From the NCBI GenBank assembly GCA_947586855.1, contig CANPXV010000004.1, positions 54,189 to 118,188 of the forward strand: 64,000 nt of DNA, given 5' to 3'. Positions 62,216 to 64,000 of this stretch are shown here, piece after piece. The notes below the pieces were generated by a model. The model did not search any database. It saw only the letters and a list, made by a program, of their open reading frames with translations, and was not told the DNA's origin. The stretch is from an uncultured Clostridia bacterium. GTDB lineage: Bacteria > Bacillota > Clostridia > Christensenellales > CAG-314. Every line of letters begins with the position of its first letter. Position 1 is the stretch's first letter. The position numbers and the translations under genes were made by a program.

Positions 62216-62899
62216 TCAAACGATGTCCAATAGGCGGCGCAGATCGTCAATTTCGTAAGTGGGATTGAGCCGTGAAGTGTTGGGCAGGTGTTTGGGGTTG
62301 AACCAACAAGTGTCGATGCCCGCATTGAAGCCTCCCTGCATATCGCTTGTGAGGCTGTCGCCCACTATCAAAACTTTGGATTTATCCACTTGGCCGATGT
62401 GCTCGAAACAATAATCGAAGTACTGAATTTGCGGCTTGGGATAGCCCACCTCCTCCGAGACAAACCGTGCGATAAAGTACTTTTCCATTCCGCTGCCCTT
62501 CATGCGGCTGTTTTGTATGGCCACAACGCCGTTGCTTACTACGTACAACCTGTGCGATTGCTGCAACTGTTGCAAAACCTCGTGGGCATACGGCACCACA
62601 AAAAAACCCTGTTTGAGGTTCTCCTCGTACAGATCGGCAACATATTGCACCCTGTCGAGAGAGATATTGAGATCCGTAAATGTGTTGACAAACCTGTTTA
62701 GCAGCACCTGATCTTTGGATAGTTTGCCCAGCTCAAACAGTTGCCACTGCGCAATGTTGTTGCGACGGTACGTTTGCAGGATTTCTTGCGAAAATCCCCA
62801 CCCCATGTCCTCAAAAGCGAGGCGCAGCGCCTGCTCTTCGGACTTGTCAAAGTCCAAAATGGTGTTGTCGATGTCAAAAAGCAATATGTCGTATTTCAC
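62216..62899 (-). CDS. HAD family hydrolase, YjjG-like
   Basis: A 227-residue HAD phosphatase. I use a GTG start at 62899 (VKYDILLFDIDNTILDF) with CGGAG at good spacing; the track frame adds eight residues. Motif I is DIDNTILDFD, motif II VVSNGVVAIQNSRM, the lysine is in VGYPKPQIQ and motif III is GDSLTSDMQGG. YjjG members dephosphorylate pyrimidine nucleotides and similar compounds. It overlaps the acetyltransferase remnant by four bases. Confidence 0.9.
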   Translation of the reverse strand: MKYDILLFDIDNTILDFDKSEEQALRLAFEDMGWGFSQEILQTYRRNNIAQWQLFELGKLSKDQVLLNRFVNTFTDLNISLDRVQYVADLYEENLKQGFFVVPYAHEVLQQLQQSHRLYVVSNGVVAIQNSRMKGSGMEKYFIARFVSEEVGYPKPQIQYFDYCFEHIGQVDKSKVLIVGDSLTSDMQGGFNAGIDTCWFNPKHLPNTSRLNPTYEIDDLRRLLDIV

Positions 62900-63114
62900 A
62901 ATTTTCTCCGATGTGCCTTGCAATTTTTATCTGAAAAATCAAGCGTGTATGTGTATTCGGCGGCCGTCCCTCTGTCGTCACGATAGGTGCGCACCCCGAC
63001 TGCCGTGCGGGTCATGCCCAATTTCTCCATAACGTGATAGCCGGCTCGGTTGCGCCAATCGCACTGAGCAATCGGGCGCAACACAAGCCGCTGCGTGTGC
63101 GATTGAAAAAACAT
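62896..63114 (-). pseudogene. Internally deleted GNAT (RimJ/RimL-type) acetyltransferase remnant
   Basis: The 72-residue frame joins a RimJ-like start (TQRLVLRPIAQCDW) directly to the C-terminal part (NRAGYHVMEKLGM and DRGTAAEYTYTL), without the roughly 100 residues between them. So it looks like an in-frame deletion of the acetyl-CoA-binding core. A consensus promoter (TTGCCA-17-TAAAAT, 63121-63149) lies six bases from the ATG, so it may still be transcribed as a leaderless mRNA. Confidence 0.75.
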
Positions 63115-63120
63115 AGTACT

Positions 63121-63149
63121 ATTTTAGCGTAAAATAAAAATTCTGGCAA
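63121..63149 (-). promoter_or_regulatory. Promoter of the deleted acetyltransferase gene
   Basis: TTGCCA (63144-63149), 17 bases and TAAAAT (63121-63126) on the minus strand. Only six bases separate the -10 box from the ATG at 63114. Confidence 0.65.
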
Positions 63150-63173
63150 TCTTTTACTACTAATCAATGCAAA

Positions 63174-63204
63174 GAAATACCCGAACTGAATGTTCGGGTA
63201 TTTC
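63174..63204 (-). terminator. Terminator of the second tRNA-Gly
   Basis: On the minus strand GAAATACCCGAAC and GTTCGGGTATTTC form a perfect 13-bp stem around five bases, followed by TTTG. The same hairpin follows the tRNA at 63924 and one chimeric unit. Confidence 0.85.
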
Positions 63205-63205
63205 G

Positions 63206-63280
63206 TGGAGCGGGAGACGGGATTCGGACCCGCGATATCTGCCTTGGCAAGGCAGCGCTCTACCACTGAGCCACTCTCGC
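63206..63280 (-). tRNA. tRNA-Gly (GCC), with an acceptor-stem mismatch
   Basis: The minus strand reads GCGAGAGTGGCTCAGTGGTA, an anticodon arm with GCC (CTGCCTTGCCAAGGCAG), a T arm GCGGGTCCGAATCCCGT and an encoded CCA. It is identical to the copy at 63924 except for G to A at position 4, giving an A-C mismatch in the acceptor stem, so it may be less active. Confidence 0.93.
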
Positions 63281-63588
63281 AAAATGCTGTTTGGTGCGGA
63301 TAAAACATACTGGCACCTGTTTCCGAGGAAAAAGAAAGACTATCTTGAATATTTCAACTCTATAAAATTTGATTGGGGTTCAAGTAGTGCTTAAAAAAAT
63401 TCTTCCTTTTGGCAAAACCTAAGGTCAAAACTCGACACAAAATGTTACCAAAAATGTTACCAAACGCAAATTTGCATCTTTTTCCGAGGTGCAAATTTTG
63501 ATTGTACGACAGGCATAATCGGCAAAGACAACGATGTAAGTATAAATTCAAAATGGTTAGTTGTCCCTAAAAAACGCACAAAAATAAA
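63281..63588. other. AT-rich spacer with a possible integrase tail
   Basis: About 300 bases between a tRNA and the chimeric units. On the plus strand there is a tandem AATGTTACCAAA repeat, reading NVTKNVTKRKFASF in one frame and ending at a stop near 63521, which resembles the C-terminal tail of some tyrosine integrases. The frame is closed just upstream, so at most a remnant survives. No gene is supported. Confidence 0.3.
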
Positions 63589-63627
63589 GAAAAACAGGTA
63601 CTTTATTGTTAAAAATACCTGTTTTTC
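63589..63627 (-). terminator. Hairpin after chimeric unit A
   Basis: GAAAAACAGGTA and TACCTGTTTTTC form a perfect 12-bp stem around 15 bases on the minus strand. Its sequence differs from the other three hairpins of the tRNA array. Confidence 0.6.
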
Positions 63628-63774
63628 GTGGAGCGGGAGACGGGATTCGATTTTGAAAACCTGCGCAACACGCGGGTCCGAATCTCCAACATAACAAAAC
63701 TACACTCTGTGCGTGATGTTTCCCGACTTAACTACAACACAAAAGAAATACCCGAACAAAATGTCCGGGTATTT
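63627..63774 (-). repeat. Chimeric tRNA repeat unit A
   Basis: A unit of 148 bases. On the minus strand its end reads TCGAATCCCGTCTCCCGCTC, the 3' end of tRNA-Gly with CCA. The 5' part of the tRNA is missing; in its place stands the complement of a tRNA-Ser-like 3' half (TTTTGAAAACC, a CCGCG/CGCGG-type variable stem and GTCCGAATC on the plus strand). It is about 90 percent alike with unit B by eye. Confidence 0.7.
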
Positions 63775-63921
63775 CGTGGAGCGGGAGACGGGATTCGATT
63801 TTGAAAACCCGCGCAACACGCGGGTCCGAATCCCCAACATATCAAAACACACTACGTGCGTTATATTTTCCAACTTCACTACAACATAAAAGAAATACCC
63901 GAACAAAATGTTCGGGTATTT
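63775..63921 (-). repeat. Chimeric tRNA repeat unit B
   Basis: A 147-base unit in direct tandem with unit A. It has the same tRNA-Gly 3' end joined to an inverted tRNA-Ser-like part, here with a clean variable stem CCGCG/CGCGG, then a spacer of about 50 bases and the tRNA-Gly terminator hairpin (63892-63922) shared with the intact tRNA at 63924. Confidence 0.7.
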
Positions 63922-63923
63922 CG

Positions 63924-63998
63924 TGGAGCGGGAGACGGGATTCGGACCCGCGATATCTGCCTTGGCAAGGCAGCGCTCTACCACTGAGCCACTCCCGC
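63924..63998 (-). tRNA. tRNA-Gly (GCC)
   Basis: A 75-base tRNA including CCA. The minus strand begins GCGGGAGTGGCTCAGTGG, has a GCC anticodon (CTGCCTTGCCAAGGCAG), T arm GCGGGTCCGAATCCCGT and a fully paired acceptor stem GCGGGAG/CTCCCGC. It is followed by a 13-bp hairpin terminator at 63892-63922. Confidence 0.97.
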
Positions 63999-64000
63999 AA

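Noticed and set aside
63012-63984. ORFs reading VSRSTKYPN-type peptides over the tRNA array (63012-63308 and 63700-63984)
   Set aside because: They are translations of tRNA-Gly, its repeats and terminator hairpins, not proteins.
63204-63998. CRISPR array
   Set aside because: The repeated units are 147-148 bases, tRNA-derived and only four copies of the core exist, with no short regular repeats or spacers and no cas genes.

Overview
This window is a dense chromosomal core region of a spore-forming, Clostridia-like Firmicute. Three things point there: a spoIIIA sporulation operon and ylbJ, housekeeping operons in the gene orders usual for Firmicutes, and sigma-A type promoters with strong GGAGG ribosome binding sites. 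The G+C content is intermediate. I would guess an uncultured gut lineage, but nothing in the window fixes the genus. Nearly all genes lie on the minus strand; the plus-strand exceptions are an acetyltransferase (46.3 kb), tmcAL and ylbJ (55.9-58.0 kb), and a small membrane protein with rdgB (61.1-62.1 kb).

Layout in minus-strand transcription order, high to low coordinates. 64.0-63.2 kb: two tRNA-Gly(GCC) genes separated by two chimeric tRNA-derived repeat units. 63.1-62.2 kb: an internally deleted acetyltransferase remnant and a YjjG-type HAD phosphatase. 61.0-58.0 kb: alr-rsmD-coaD-aroF. 55.7-52.8 kb: pta-ackA, then yceD-rpmF. 52.6-47.5 kb: rnc-smc-ftsY, ending against a truncated insertion-sequence end. 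46.1-40.2 kb: ylxM-ffh-rpsP-khpA-rimM-trmD-rbgA-rnhB-yraN, followed by rplS as its own unit. 40.1-29.4 kb: comM-dprA-topA-trmFO-hslV-hslU-aspS-rseC-trxA. 29.1-27.0 kb: an iscR-iscS-iscU iron-sulfur operon with an operator-like palindrome on its promoter. 26.7-25.3 kb: a 40-residue membrane protein, ruvX and a DUF1292 protein. 25.1-14.9 kb: rpsB-tsf, pyrH, and frr-orf66-uppS-cdsA-dxr-rseP-ispG-polC-like. 14.8-5.1 kb: rimP-nusA-ylxR-ylxQ-infB-rbfA-nrnA-truB-ribF-nfo-like-pap. 5.1-4.4 kb: efp. 4.2-0 kb: spoIIIAA to spoIIIAH, with AH cut by the window edge.

Most neighbouring genes overlap by 1-29 bases, so these are tightly packed, probably translationally coupled operons. They cover translation factors and rRNA/tRNA maturation, protein targeting, isoprenoid and phospholipid precursors, DNA processing, proteolysis and acetate metabolism.

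The observations I find most worth following are these. (1) A 546-residue protein sits where full-length polC is normally found; it keeps the N-terminal and OB regions, has a 3'-5' exonuclease fold with all five catalytic residues replaced, and has no PHP or polymerase domain. (2) A 47-nt imperfect-palindromic repeat occurs four times, and one copy supplies the stop of spoIIIAA and the start of spoIIIAB. (3) Four promoters place the expected transcription start on the start codon of genes without a ribosome binding site, suggesting leaderless mRNAs. (4) A tandem array of chimeric tRNA-Gly 3' ends looks like integration footprints. (5) A long, structured 5' leader precedes the rimP-nusA-infB operon.
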